A stretch of DNA of 64,000 nucleotides from Alloalcanivorax balearicus MACL04 (GTDB lineage Bacteria > Pseudomonadota > Gammaproteobacteria > Pseudomonadales > Alcanivoracaceae): assembly GCF_025532145.1 (NCBI RefSeq), contig NZ_ARXS01000007.1:62001-126000 (forward strand), written 5' to 3'. A program made the position numbers and the translations under genes. The notes below the pieces were generated by a model. The model was not told the DNA's origin. It saw only the letters and a program-made list of their open reading frames with translations, and ran no database searches. Position 1 is the first letter of the stretch. Every line of letters begins with the position of its first letter. Shown one piece after another: positions 53,355 through 62,582 of this stretch.

Positions 53355-54421
53355 TGATCAGGGGTATTTGCTATGCCGTGTTGGTCGTTTTGTCGAGCAC
53401 GGCGCCAACGGCCTGGGCTCAGGTCGCCGTCGACGAATTGTCCGCGGAACACGCGACCTTGGGTGATTACGCCAAGTTCCGTTTCCCTCTGGTGCAGGGA
53501 GAAGGGGAGGCAGCGCAACGTATCAATACCTGGCTTCAGGTGAGCTTGCTGGAGCACTTTCCCGGCGGCCCCGGCCAGACGCCTTTTGATGCGGTCTGGC
53601 CGAAGGAAGGACAATGGACGGGGGTGACATCTCTCGACTACCAGGTGGTGACCAATGCCGCCGGATTTCTCTCCATCGTTTTCAATGGGGAATACACCGG
53701 CGCTTACCCTTCTTCCTTTTCCCAAAGTTATCAATTTGAAACGCAGACCGGTCAGCCGTTGTTCCTGGCAACATTGTTCACCGAAGCCGGTGCGAGGAAA
53801 CTGCAGGATCGGGTCGACGCGATGCAGATTCATGATATCGACGCTTTTTTGCAGGCCGACCAGCCGAACGGCCTGGATCAGCAGGAGGCGGAGATCCAGG
53901 CTGATCTTTACCGGGAGTGCCGCGAGAACGTCCGGGCCGGCTTGTACGATGAGAGGGAGTGGCAGTTGCGCGCCGATGCCTTGGTGATGATCCGGGGCTG
54001 CGGCTTTCCCCATGCGGTTCGGGCATTAAATGATCTCGGCGATGAGGAAAGCCGGTTCGACTATGAAGCATTGACGCCCTGGCTGAGTGAATACGGTCAC
54101 TGTTTGTTGGTAGAGAAACGAGCCGACTGTCCGTTGCCGCGGCCAGGCCCCCATGGCGTCTTCATGGGAGAAATCGATGGCCGTTTCTCTGTAACGCTGG
54201 TTCTGGGGGCCTGGTCCGGCCCGGCCTGGTACGCCTACGATAAATACAAGGTACCGATACGATTGCACCAGGAAGCGAGCCGGGACGGCGCCGTGGTTCT
54301 GACCCGCCGTGCTGATGGCGAAACCACCGAGATCTTTACTTTTCAGTGGACCGATGATGGGGATTTGGTCGGGCGCTGGCAGCGACCGGGTCGGCCGCCA
54401 CTGCCGGTTCATTTGCATTGA
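53354..54421 (+). CDS. Exported protein of unknown function (355 aa)
   Basis: GTG at 53354 overlaps the previous stop (TAGTG) and has GGAGAT 6 nt upstream; the ATG at 53327 would add nine residues and overlap by 28 nt. Signal peptide core CYAVLVVLSSTAPTAWA (cleavage near AWA). The N-terminal mature part (RFPLVQGEGEAAQRINTWLQ, LDYQVVTNAAGFLSIVFNGE) recalls DUF3298/DUF4163-like periplasmic domains, but the match is weak. The C-terminus ends in a basic, Pro-rich RPGRPPLPVHLH. Confidence 0.62.
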   Translation: MIRGICYAVLVVLSSTAPTAWAQVAVDELSAEHATLGDYAKFRFPLVQGEGEAAQRINTWLQVSLLEHFPGGPGQTPFDAVWPKEGQWTGVTSLDYQVVTNAAGFLSIVFNGEYTGAYPSSFSQSYQFETQTGQPLFLATLFTEAGARKLQDRVDAMQIHDIDAFLQADQPNGLDQQEAEIQADLYRECRENVRAGLYDEREWQLRADALVMIRGCGFPHAVRALNDLGDEESRFDYEALTPWLSEYGHCLLVEKRADCPLPRPGPHGVFMGEIDGRFSVTLVLGAWSGPAWYAYDKYKVPIRLHQEASRDGAVVLTRRADGETTEIFTFQWTDDGDLVGRWQRPGRPPLPVHLH

Positions 54422-54433
54422 TCGGGACGGGCC

Positions 54434-56383
54434 ATGCTTGATCAAAACATCGGAAACCTGGCTGTGGCCCTGGTGGTGGTCTTATTGGCATCGCTTGCCC
54501 AAGGGGAGGAAGCCATGGAAGCGTTTCCAGAATCCGAGGGGAGCGACTGGCGGGTAGTTGAAGACGGCGTGCACCGTCATACGCCCGATGCCTTGCGTAT
54601 CCCCGTGGTGGTGCTGGGGGAGCAACATGCGATGGGGGCGGAACGTGCTTGTCTTCTGGTAAGGGCTTCTTATGAGCAGGTGTGGCCAGTGGTATCCGAG
54701 GCGCTGGTGGGTAAAGTTACCTTGGTGGAGACACCCTTACCCTTGTTCACGCTGGATGAGCCTTGGCGGCGAGTGATGTTATCCCGGCATCCGCAGTGGC
54801 GGGACACGCTGGCGCGCGGTGGCGATGAACCGGATCTGGACGCGGCGGTGCGTGACGGAGCTTTGATGCCGGAAGAGCGGGACTGGCGCAGAAGCCAGGC
54901 CCTGGCCCGGTTGGATGTTTCGCCAAAGAGGCTGCTTACCCTGCCCTGGATGAAGTCCTTGTATTCCCGAGCGGAATCTTCCCGTGAATGGGCGCAAGGG
55001 TGGCGCAAGCAATATCACGTGAAGCAAACGGTGACGGTATTTGATGCCGAGCCGCTGCTGGGGTCCCCGGCGACGATGATCGATATCCACCGTCGTCAAT
55101 CCTTTCCCAATCCGACGCACCGAAAGCTCCTGGTGGCGGATGGTGTGCCCACCACGCTCTCTCAGTCGCTGGTGCCCGCAGAGCTGTTTCAGGCGGTAAT
55201 GAGCGCACTGGAAGAACATCTTTCTGATAGCGACTGGCAAATCAGTGAGGATCCGGCGCGTTGGCAAGCGCCGGTGAAGGCACCACCAGAGCCTCCTGCG
55301 CCACGACTTCAGCAGGCTGAGAAAGCTGGCAGTGAGGTGATCCCCGAAATTTACACTCTGACCAGTGACGATCCGCTGGACCCTCGGACGTTGCAGGTGA
55401 TGTCCGATGGCAGTCTGGCCATCGGCGTGGAGCGGCCGGCTCAGGTCGATGGTGAGCGCCAGTGGATTGCCGAGGTTTGGCGACTGCAACCGGAAGAGGC
55501 TTCGCTATCGGTCTTGTGGCAGGGGCTGGACGGGGCGGACCCGATACTGCTGGACGAGAGCGCCGATACGTTGTGGTTCTGGGGGCGTCCGCTGAACGGG
55601 GGCGACGGGACATTATTCCGCTATCGCGGAAATGAGAAAGCGCCGCAGGCGGTGACTTTGGCAACGCCGTCAAGTCTGCCCGGCCCGGGCAACGTTCCAC
55701 GTTGGCAACTGGATGCTCAGGGGCGTCCTCGCTTGTACAGCTATCGGGTGGACCGGATTTATCGGTATCAGCGTGAAGAAGGCGGGCGCTGGCATTACAA
55801 CGCTGTCGAAGTGCCGCGCGCGGCTTTATTTTCGCAGCCGCTGCGACCGGTGCGCTGGGCTGGCGATGCCTTGTGGGTAGAGGATCTCTACGGGGTGACG
55901 GAGCTGAACCCCGCCAATGGCCGGGTACGAAAAGTGATTCAGGCACCGCAACGCTATGGCGTTTTCCCGCATGAAGGGGCGCCACCAAGTCCGGATTTGC
56001 GTCATCATCTCTCGTCCTGGACGGCGGTGGGATCTTCCCAGGGCCGATGGGTGACCAGTGGTTTCCAGTTGCGCCCAGCACCGGAGAGTGAGCGAGTGGC
56101 GGGCATGCATGTATTCGATACGGAAAAAGGGGAGTATCTGTATTCCGCGGTGCTCGATGGACGGGATCAGATCAGGGCTGCCGCGGCGTCGCCGGAAGGG
56201 CGTTGGCTGGCCATGGCGGTGGCCAACCAGGTGCAGCTTCGAGAAGCGCGTACAGGACGCACACCGGTGGCGCTCAAAGTGCCGTCCAACGTATCCGTAC
56301 TGGCGCTGGCATTCTCCCCGGATGGCCGTGATCTCTATGCGCTGACACTGTCCACTGTATTGCACTGGCGTTTACCCCGGTAG
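54434..56383 (+). CDS. Exported protein of unknown function with C-terminal beta-propeller-like region (649 aa)
   Basis: Signal peptide (LAVALVVVLLASLAQGEEA). Residues ~60-240 are unrecognised, with a helical N-terminal domain. A proline-rich linker (KAPPEPPAPRLQQ, ~285) leads to a region (~310-649) whose repeated beta patterns (VMSDGSLAIGVER, LAFSPDGRDLYALTL) resemble WD40/YVTN propeller blades. It follows the previous gene by 12 nt; likely in one operon. Confidence 0.65.
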   Translation: MLDQNIGNLAVALVVVLLASLAQGEEAMEAFPESEGSDWRVVEDGVHRHTPDALRIPVVVLGEQHAMGAERACLLVRASYEQVWPVVSEALVGKVTLVETPLPLFTLDEPWRRVMLSRHPQWRDTLARGGDEPDLDAAVRDGALMPEERDWRRSQALARLDVSPKRLLTLPWMKSLYSRAESSREWAQGWRKQYHVKQTVTVFDAEPLLGSPATMIDIHRRQSFPNPTHRKLLVADGVPTTLSQSLVPAELFQAVMSALEEHLSDSDWQISEDPARWQAPVKAPPEPPAPRLQQAEKAGSEVIPEIYTLTSDDPLDPRTLQVMSDGSLAIGVERPAQVDGERQWIAEVWRLQPEEASLSVLWQGLDGADPILLDESADTLWFWGRPLNGGDGTLFRYRGNEKAPQAVTLATPSSLPGPGNVPRWQLDAQGRPRLYSYRVDRIYRYQREEGGRWHYNAVEVPRAALFSQPLRPVRWAGDALWVEDLYGVTELNPANGRVRKVIQAPQRYGVFPHEGAPPSPDLRHHLSSWTAVGSSQGRWVTSGFQLRPAPESERVAGMHVFDTEKGEYLYSAVLDGRDQIRAAAASPEGRWLAMAVANQVQLREARTGRTPVALKVPSNVSVLALAFSPDGRDLYALTLSTVLHWRLPR

Positions 56384-56453
56384 CGATGATTGGTGATCGG
56401 CCCTCGATGGCAGGCCGCCGTATTTTCAAGGTACTTTTGATAAAGGAAGGATC

Positions 56454-57278
56454 ATGCCGAACCGCTGGTTTGCCGCCGTGATTGGCGTATTGGTGCCGCC
56501 GTTGGCGTTTGTTTATCTGTCACGCTGGCGGTGGGTGCTGGTGTATTTTTTGGTGATGCTGGCGGCCGGTTGGGCGGATCTGACGCTGGCGGGCCGAGGC
56601 GCCCCTTCTGGTCTTGGCCTGCTGGTGTCCGCCGCCGCCGCGGTGCAGGCGTTTATTCTTGCGCGGCGCGTTCGTTTCGATGGCCGGCGACGCTGGTTCA
56701 ACACCTGGTGGGGTACGCTCAGCTTGCCGCTGGCCTTCGTTCTGGTTGTCTTCACCACGAGAGCGTTTCTGTTCGACCTGTTCCGGATTCCGTCTTCCTC
56801 CATGGCGCCGACGCTGCGACCGGGCGGTTACGCGGTGATGCAGCGCTGGGGGTACGGGGTCTACGGTGCTTTCGGTCTGACTCTGCACGAAACTGAAGTG
56901 ACTGAACGCACGCCGCCACGTCGAGGAGAGTTATTCGTGTTCCGTCCGCCGCAGATGCTGGGGCAGTTGTTCGTGATGCGAGTTATTGGCCTGCCTGGAG
57001 ATCATATCCAGTATGAGAACAAACAACTGGTCCTTAATGGCGAGCCGCTGCCCACCGTATTCGGGAACGATGGCGAACAAGCCACGGAAAAGCTCAACGA
57101 ACAGCGCTATTCGGTGCGGTATTCAATGACGGACGGGCCGGGACGTCGATTCGATTATGTTGTTCCGGATGGGCACTTCTTCGTTATGGGCGATAACCGC
57201 GACAACAGCCACGATAGCCGCTACCTGGGCATGATTCCCGCGAAGGATATGATCGGCAAGATCGTTCTGAACTGGTAG
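56454..57278 (+). CDS. Signal peptidase I homologue lacking the catalytic lysine
   Basis: 274 residues with about three N-terminal hydrophobic helices (~7-22, ~27-45, ~52-71) plus a TM at ~90-110 before the active site. Catalytic Ser116 sits in FRIPSSSMAPTLRPG. The general-base position is Met175 in LFVMRVIGLPGD, where functional enzymes have Lys (KRVIGLPGD); the codon is ATG at 56976-56978, one base from AAG. Box E VMGDNRDNSHDSRYLG is intact. Likely inactive, or altered, unlike ordinary LepB. Last gene of the 51908 series; gap 70 nt. Confidence 0.8.
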   Translation: MPNRWFAAVIGVLVPPLAFVYLSRWRWVLVYFLVMLAAGWADLTLAGRGAPSGLGLLVSAAAAVQAFILARRVRFDGRRRWFNTWWGTLSLPLAFVLVVFTTRAFLFDLFRIPSSSMAPTLRPGGYAVMQRWGYGVYGAFGLTLHETEVTERTPPRRGELFVFRPPQMLGQLFVMRVIGLPGDHIQYENKQLVLNGEPLPTVFGNDGEQATEKLNEQRYSVRYSMTDGPGRRFDYVVPDGHFFVMGDNRDNSHDSRYLGMIPAKDMIGKIVLNW

Positions 57279-57358
57279 TGGGGAGCGAGCAAAAAAAGAT
57301 TCATCGTGGAATGACGGGCATGAGTGTCTCCATCGGGGTCCCGGAAGGACTCCGAAGC

Positions 57359-57432
57359 CTCTGTGGGAGCTTGCCTGCAAGCGAATGGACTTCCGGGCCC
57401 TCAATTCGCTTGCAAGCAAGCTCCCACAGCGG
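57359..57432. repeat. REP palindrome (full inverted-repeat pair)
   Basis: CTGTGGGAGCTTGC (57361-57374) and GCAAGCGAAT on the left match, in reverse, ATTCGCTTGC and GCAAGCTCCCACAG (57417-57430). The two arms enclose GGACTTCCGGGCCCTCA. The rest of the 346-nt gap from lepB-like gene to livF has this repeat and the terminator of livF; nothing else is seen. Confidence 0.8.
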
Positions 57433-57563
57433 CGTTGTAGCAGCCGCCGAATTTGTGTCTCAAGGCCAGAAGAACACCATGTTTTCCATCCGCCTCGAAG
57501 CGGGGCAGTGTTACGCTGTCCCTGATGGAGGGTTAGGACGGTTCCCACTAAACCGCGATGAAC

Positions 57564-57594
57564 AAAAAAAGCGCCGTGCCTGCCAGCACGGCGC
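57564..57594 (-). terminator. Intrinsic terminator of the liv-type operon
   Basis: GCGCCGTGC (57571-57579) and GCACGGCGC (57586-57594) form a perfect 9-bp stem with a 6-nt loop. On the minus strand it is followed by seven T (57570-57564). It lies about 30 nt after the livF stop. Confidence 0.9.
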
Positions 57595-57624
57595 CTGCTC
57601 GAAAAAACTATCCACCCGGAAAAC

Positions 57625-58371
57625 CTACCCGCCCAAGTAAGCGGCCTTGACGCTGTCGTTATCCAGCAGTGCGGAACCTTTTCCGCTGGCGACGATACGC
57701 CCGGTTTCCAGGACATAGCCGCGGTCGGCCACCGCCAGCGCTTCGGCGGCGTTCTGCTCGACCACGAACTGGGTAATGCCCTCCGCTTTCAACTCGCGCA
57801 CGATGCCGAAGACCTGCTCGATGATCAGCGGCGCCAGGCCCATGCTCGGTTCGTCCAGAAGCAACAACCGTGGCCGCCCCATCAGGGCCCGGCCCATGGC
57901 CAGCATTTGCTGTTGGCCCCCGGACAGCGTGCCGGCGGTTTGGCGCCGCTTGTCCTTGAGGATGGGAAAGCGTTGATATTGCTTTTCCAGATCCTCGGCG
58001 ATGGCGACTTTGTCGTTGCGGGTGTAAGCGCCCAGCATAAGATTGTCTTCCACCGACAAGCCGGAGAACACCTGGCGGCCTTCCGGTACTTGCACGATAC
58101 CGCGACGAACGCGATCAGCGGCATCACTGCGTGACAGACTGCCACCATCGAAGCGGATCTCGCCGCCAGCGGGTTGCAGACCGGAGATCACCCGCAGCAA
58201 GGTGCTCTTGCCGGCACCGTTGGCACCCACCAAGGCCACGGTTTCCCCCGGGGCGATGGTCAATGCCAGCTCGTGAAGCACCTCGATTCGACCGTAGGCG
58301 CTGGTAATGTTGTTGAGTGACAGTAAAGGTGTCGGCTCGGGAGGGGGAGCGAAGGGCACGGCGCTGGTCAT
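57625..58371 (-). CDS. livF: Branched-chain-type ABC transporter ATPase, LivF-like
   Basis: 248 residues. Walker A GANGAGKST, signature GTLSGGQQQMLAMGRAL, Walker B RLLLLDEPSMGLAP and switch His in FVVEQNAAEA context. Second ATPase of the HAAT (LIV) type importer. It overlaps the livG stop by 4 nt. The operon is divergent from paaX, so the substrate is plausibly phenylacetate or another aromatic acid, or branched-chain amino acids. The livF symbol is by family. Confidence 0.92.
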   Translation of the reverse strand: MTSAVPFAPPPEPTPLLSLNNITSAYGRIEVLHELALTIAPGETVALVGANGAGKSTLLRVISGLQPAGGEIRFDGGSLSRSDAADRVRRGIVQVPEGRQVFSGLSVEDNLMLGAYTRNDKVAIAEDLEKQYQRFPILKDKRRQTAGTLSGGQQQMLAMGRALMGRPRLLLLDEPSMGLAPLIIEQVFGIVRELKAEGITQFVVEQNAAEALAVADRGYVLETGRIVASGKGSALLDNDSVKAAYLGG

Positions 58372-59162
58372 GCCGGAACCTCCTGTGTCCGAGGCTCGCG
58401 TGTACCACCACCCAGGTAAGCGGCGATCACCTCGGGGTGCTCGCGAATTTCCTCCGGAGTACCTTCCGCCAGTTTGCGGCCATAGCTGATGACCAGCAGG
58501 TGGTCGGATACCTTCATCACCAGTTTCATGTCGTGTTCCACCAGCACCACGGTGATGCCTTTTCCGGCGATCTTCTGAATCACCGATCTCAAGGCGTCGG
58601 TTTCGGTGGCGTTGAGACCGGCGGCGGGTTCGTCCAGCAGCAGAATGTCCGGTTCCGCCGCCAGGGCGCGGGCGATTTCAAGGCGTTTGAGCGCGCCGTA
58701 GGGCATGGCGGAAGCGGCGTGATCCTGATAATCACCGCAACCCACGAAGGCCATCAGCTCCCGGCAGTGTTCGCGACAGTCCCGGTCCGCCTTTCTCAGC
58801 CCTGGCAGTTTGAGCATGGCGGCCAGGGCGCCGCTACCGAGATGGCGATGGCGGCCGAGCATGACGTTTTCCAAGGCGCTCATATTCATGCAGATTTGCA
58901 GATTTTGAAACGTCCGCGCCATACCCATTTCGCAGAGCTTGTGGGGTGCCCGGCCAGTGATGTCGCGGCCCCCCAGGGTAACCGTGCCGGCGCTGGGCTG
59001 GTACAGGCCGGTCACCAGATTAAACAGCGTGGTTTTGCCAGCGCCGTTGGGGCCGATGATTGAATGCACATGGCCACGCTGCACATCGAAGGACAGAGCC
59101 TCGATGGCGTGCACGCCGCCGAATTCCTTGCTCAGATTAGTGACGGAAAGCAGAGCGCTCAT
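58368..59162 (-). CDS. livG: Branched-chain-type ABC transporter ATPase, LivG-like
   Basis: 264 residues from the ATG at 59162, which overlaps the livM stop by 4 nt. Walker A GPNGAGKTT, signature ASAMPYGALKRLEIARALA (YGxxKR variant usual for LivG), Walker B PDILLLDEPAAGLNATE, and HDMKLVMKVSDHLLVISYG. The frame is open for over 150 codons upstream but that part overlaps livM and is spurious. Confidence 0.92.
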   Translation of the reverse strand: MSALLSVTNLSKEFGGVHAIEALSFDVQRGHVHSIIGPNGAGKTTLFNLVTGLYQPSAGTVTLGGRDITGRAPHKLCEMGMARTFQNLQICMNMSALENVMLGRHRHLGSGALAAMLKLPGLRKADRDCREHCRELMAFVGCGDYQDHAASAMPYGALKRLEIARALAAEPDILLLDEPAAGLNATETDALRSVIQKIAGKGITVVLVEHDMKLVMKVSDHLLVISYGRKLAEGTPEEIREHPEVIAAYLGGGTREPRTQEVPA

Positions 59163-60145
59163 TGGGCACCTCGCTGCAATCGCTGGAGTACGCTGGGCAG
59201 CAGACCCCGGGGCAGAAAAATCATCACCGCCATAAGAATGGCGCCGAACACCACCATCTCCAGCTCCTGGAAGTCGGTGAGAAACTGGGGGATGAGCACC
59301 AGGATCGCGGCACCAATGATGACACCGAAAGTGGAAGCCATTCCGCCAAGTACGACGATGGTGATCAGTTCGATGGAGTGCTCGAAAGAGGCCACGGTAG
59401 GGGTGATGAAGCCACTGTAGTGGCCATACAGGCTGCCGGCGACGCTGGCGTAGACGGCGGATATGACGAACACCCGAAGCTTGTACTTCGCGGTGTCCAC
59501 GCCGGCTACTTGGGCGGCGATTTCCGAGCCGTGCAGGGCGCGCAAGGCCCGGCCCAGCGGAGAGTCGATGATATTCAGCGCCAGCAGTACCGCTACCACC
59601 AAGACCGCCGCGGCGAGTAGATACCACAGTTCCACTCCGGTCAACGTCAGGCCGGCGAACTGGTACTCGCCAAACACACTCAACTCATGGCCGAACAGGG
59701 ACAGCGGCGGCAGACCGATGCCGTCCGGGCCACCGGTGAGTTGCTCTTCGTTGTTGAGTACGATGGCGGCGATCACGCCCAGGCCCAGGGTGGCCATGGA
59801 AAGGTAGTGGCCTTTCAGATGCAGGATTGGCCGTCCCACCAGCCAGGCCAGTACGCCGACGCCGGCGGCGGCACTGAGCAGGGCCACCATCGGGCTCAGA
59901 TTGTACTGGCTGGTGAGAATGGCGCTGGCGTAGGCGCCGGCGCCATAAAACGCGGCATGGCCGAGGCTTACCTGGCCGGCGTAACCCACCAGCAGATTCA
60001 ACCCCACTGCCACGGTGGCGGTGAGGCAGATCTTGGTCAGCAGGTCATAGTGGAAATCGTTACTGACCGCCAGTGGCATCAGTGCCAGGATCAGCGTCAG
60101 CAGTAGCAAGCCCCCGTATGGGGACATCAGAATGTTTTTCTTCAT
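59159..60145 (-). CDS. livM: Branched-chain-type ABC transporter permease, LivM-like
   Basis: 328 residues from the ATG at 60145, 8 nt after GGGAG; upstream GTG (60166) and ATG (60163) overlap the livH stop. Multiple TM segments, with LNLLVGYAGQVSLGHAAFYGAGAYA and LKGHYLSMATLGLGVIAAIV (parts) and the EAA-like loop HGSEIAAQVAGVDTAKYKLR. Normal permease length. Forms the heteromeric channel with LivH. Confidence 0.91.
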   Translation of the reverse strand: MKKNILMSPYGGLLLLTLILALMPLAVSNDFHYDLLTKICLTATVAVGLNLLVGYAGQVSLGHAAFYGAGAYASAILTSQYNLSPMVALLSAAAGVGVLAWLVGRPILHLKGHYLSMATLGLGVIAAIVLNNEEQLTGGPDGIGLPPLSLFGHELSVFGEYQFAGLTLTGVELWYLLAAAVLVVAVLLALNIIDSPLGRALRALHGSEIAAQVAGVDTAKYKLRVFVISAVYASVAGSLYGHYSGFITPTVASFEHSIELITIVVLGGMASTFGVIIGAAILVLIPQFLTDFQELEMVVFGAILMAVMIFLPRGLLPSVLQRLQRGAQ

Positions 60146-60162
60146 CGTGCCCGCTCCCTTCA

Positions 60163-61038
60163 TCACACCCGCTCCGCGGCCCGGCTGCCGAACAAACCGT
60201 TGGGCAGGAAAAACAAGATGGCGAGGATGATCACGAACGGCACCGCGTCCTTGTAATCGGAGGAGATATAGCCGGCGGTATAGGCTTCGCTCAAGCCCAA
60301 TAACAGACCGCCGACCACCGCGCCGGTGCTACTGCCCAGGCCACCGATGGCGGCGGCGACGAAGCCTTTCAGCCCCAGCATGATGCCGACGTCATAGGCG
60401 GTGAAAGTGATCGGGGTGACGATCAGGCCAGCGGCGGCGCCGAGCAGTGCGGAAATACCAAAGGCCACACCCAGGATGACCTGGGTCTTGATGCCGGCCA
60501 GCCGGGCGGCGTCCTTGTTCATGGAGGTGGCGAGAATTGCTTTGCCCAGTTTGCTGCGGCTGAAGAACACCGCTAATGCCACCACCAGCACCACGGCGAT
60601 ACCCAGGATCCATAGGCTTTGCGTCAACAGGGTGGCACCGCCGATGGAAAGGGACTCGGTGGCACTGAAGCGGGGCAGGGCATGATACTCCTTGCCCCAG
60701 AAAAACTGAGCCAGCCCCCGCAGGAAGATCGAAGCGCCGATGGTGATGATGATCAACGTCACCACGTCGGCGTCCCGCGCCGGAGCGATGGCCAGGCGGT
60801 GCAGTAAAATGCCCGCCACCGTGGCCAGCACCAGAGCGCCCACCATGGCCGCCGGCAACGGCAGGCCGGCTCCCACCAGTACCACCGTACCCATGCCACC
60901 GATCATCAGGAATTCGCCCTGGGCGAAATTGATCACATGACTGGCGTTGTAGATCAGGGTGAAACCCAGCGCCACCAAGGCATAAATGGCACCCAGGGTG
61001 ATCCCCGAGAACGTGAACTGAAAAAACTCGCTGAACAT
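60163..61038 (-). CDS. livH: Branched-chain-type ABC transporter permease, LivH-like
   Basis: 291 residues from the ATG at 61038 (MFSEFFQFTFSGITLGAIYA); in-frame upstream codons lack a ribosome site. Typical LivH pattern NFAQGEFLMIGGMGTVVL and the EAA loop TSMNKDAARLAGIKTQVILG. About eight TM segments. 73 nt after the binding-protein gene. Confidence 0.91.
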   Translation of the reverse strand: MFSEFFQFTFSGITLGAIYALVALGFTLIYNASHVINFAQGEFLMIGGMGTVVLVGAGLPLPAAMVGALVLATVAGILLHRLAIAPARDADVVTLIIITIGASIFLRGLAQFFWGKEYHALPRFSATESLSIGGATLLTQSLWILGIAVVLVVALAVFFSRSKLGKAILATSMNKDAARLAGIKTQVILGVAFGISALLGAAAGLIVTPITFTAYDVGIMLGLKGFVAAAIGGLGSSTGAVVGGLLLGLSEAYTAGYISSDYKDAVPFVIILAILFFLPNGLFGSRAAERV

Positions 61039-61111
61039 GTTCGGTCCTGCCTGGAAAGAGGGCGGTGAGAGCAAGCATCCAGGGTGCCGTCCATGGCGCC
61101 CGGCGGGTGGA

Positions 61112-62269
61112 TTACTCCACCAGCGTCCAGTGGCCGTCCTTCACTTCCAGAATGCGGAAGGAATCATAGGACAGCCCCATGTGATCCTTGGCGCTCAGGT
61201 TGTAAGTGCCGGTGACTCCGACATAACCCCGGATGCTTTCCAGAGCGTCGCGCACTTTCGCCGGATCGGTGGAGCCGGCCTGTTTGATCGCTTGCACGGC
61301 CAGTTGGAAGCCGTCGTAAGCGTAGCCGCCAAAGGTCGACACCGAACTGTTGTAACGGTCCTCATAGGCCTTTTTGTAGCCGGTGACCACGCCATGCTGA
61401 GGATCGCTGTCGGGGATGGTGTCGGCCACCAGCAAGGCGGTGGCGGGCAGACGCAGATCATTGGCGGCATCGCCTGCCAGTTTCAGGAAGCTGTCGGAAG
61501 CGACGCCGTGGGATTGGTAAAAGGGCAGTTCGATGCCCAGTTGCTTGTAGTTCTTGGTGACGATGGCCGGGCCCTGACCAAAGTCGAAGTTGAGTACCGC
61601 CTGCACGCCATCGGTATTGCGGATGCGAGTGAGCTGAGCGGTGACGTCGGTATCCTTCGGGTTATAGGTCTCGTCGGCCACCACCTCGATCCCCATGGCT
61701 TTGGCTTCCTCCAGGGTCACGTTACGTCCGGAGGCGCCGAAGCCGCCGGTGCCGGAGATCAGACCGATCCGGGTGAGACCGCGTTCCTTCATGTCGGTGA
61801 GTACGCGGCGGGCGGCCTGACGATCGGATTGCGGCATCTTGAACACCCATTTCTTCACCGGGGTGGAGATGGTTTCCGCGCCGGCCAGAGAGATGAACGG
61901 CACCCGCGCCTGTTCGATCACCGGCACCGCCGCCATGGTGGCGCCGGTGGTGCTGCCACCGATGATGAGATCGACCTTGTCTTGCCGCAGCAGCCGGGTA
62001 ACGAAGGTGCGGGCTTTGGAGGCGTCACCGGAGTCGTCATAATGAACCAACTGGACTTCACGGCCCAGCAGGCCGCCGTTTTCGTTCAGTTGGTGTACAT
62101 ACAGTTCCAGGGTTTTCAGTTCCGGGTCGCCGAGAAACGCGGCCGGGCCGGTGACGGAGAGGAAGGATCCGATGCGAATGGGGTCTTCCGCCTTCGCGAC
62201 CGGGGACAAGGAGGCCAGACCCAGCGCCGCCACGGCGCCCACGGCCAGGTTCTTCAGCATTGTTTTCAT
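61112..62269 (-). CDS. livK: Branched-chain-type ABC transporter periplasmic binding protein
   Basis: 385 residues from the ATG at 62269 with AGGTG upstream. Signal peptide MLKNLAVGAVAALGLASLSP ending VAKA. Type I periplasmic fold: IRIGSFLSVTGPAAFLGDP, IIGGSTTGATMAAVPVIEQA and GGYAYDGFQLAVQAIKQAG. The family binds branched-chain amino acids, amides, urea or aromatic acids; the specificity is undetermined, but divergence from paaX suggests phenylacetate or a related compound. First gene of the operon. Confidence 0.9.
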   Translation of the reverse strand: MKTMLKNLAVGAVAALGLASLSPVAKAEDPIRIGSFLSVTGPAAFLGDPELKTLELYVHQLNENGGLLGREVQLVHYDDSGDASKARTFVTRLLRQDKVDLIIGGSTTGATMAAVPVIEQARVPFISLAGAETISTPVKKWVFKMPQSDRQAARRVLTDMKERGLTRIGLISGTGGFGASGRNVTLEEAKAMGIEVVADETYNPKDTDVTAQLTRIRNTDGVQAVLNFDFGQGPAIVTKNYKQLGIELPFYQSHGVASDSFLKLAGDAANDLRLPATALLVADTIPDSDPQHGVVTGYKKAYEDRYNSSVSTFGGYAYDGFQLAVQAIKQAGSTDPAKVRDALESIRGYVGVTGTYNLSAKDHMGLSYDSFRILEVKDGHWTLVE

Positions 62270-62371
62270 TATCACACCTATCTGCGTATGCCCCCGGAGG
62301 GACTTTTGTTTTTATGCGCCTGGTCGGAGTCCGGTGGCGCGGGACGTCTCATCAGCGTCCTCGTTTTTTCA

Positions 62372-62400
62372 GGTATAAAGCGATACGAATTTTAAGTCAA
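62372..62400 (-). promoter_or_regulatory. Promoter for the liv-type operon
   Basis: On the minus strand TTGACT (62400-62395), 17 nt and TATACC (62377-62372) form a sigma70 promoter about 100 nt before livK. A TGTGTCAC motif lies 12 nt upstream. Confidence 0.55.
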
Positions 62401-62412
62401 GATCAAATTTAA

Positions 62413-62420
62413 TGTGTCAC
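62413..62420. promoter_or_regulatory. TGTGTCAC motif between livK and paaX promoters
   Basis: TTAATGTGTCAC (62409-62420) matches 10/12 of the paaA operator arm TTTATGTGTCAT. It is followed by TATATT (62430-62435), a possible paaX -10. Candidate site for PaaX or another paa regulator. The rest of the 313-nt region shows no gene. Confidence 0.4.
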
Positions 62421-62582
62421 AAAGGTTGCTATATTAGCCCAAGTGCCTGTTTTATGGTGCTATTCATTGGCCTTTTATGTCTCCGGACAGGCGGGTTTGG
62501 TAGCATGTCGCGCCGCCGGAAAGGCCGGTATCACGCTGATTTGGACGCCCTGCAAAGGGCTCGGAGATAGGAAGATCGCCCA

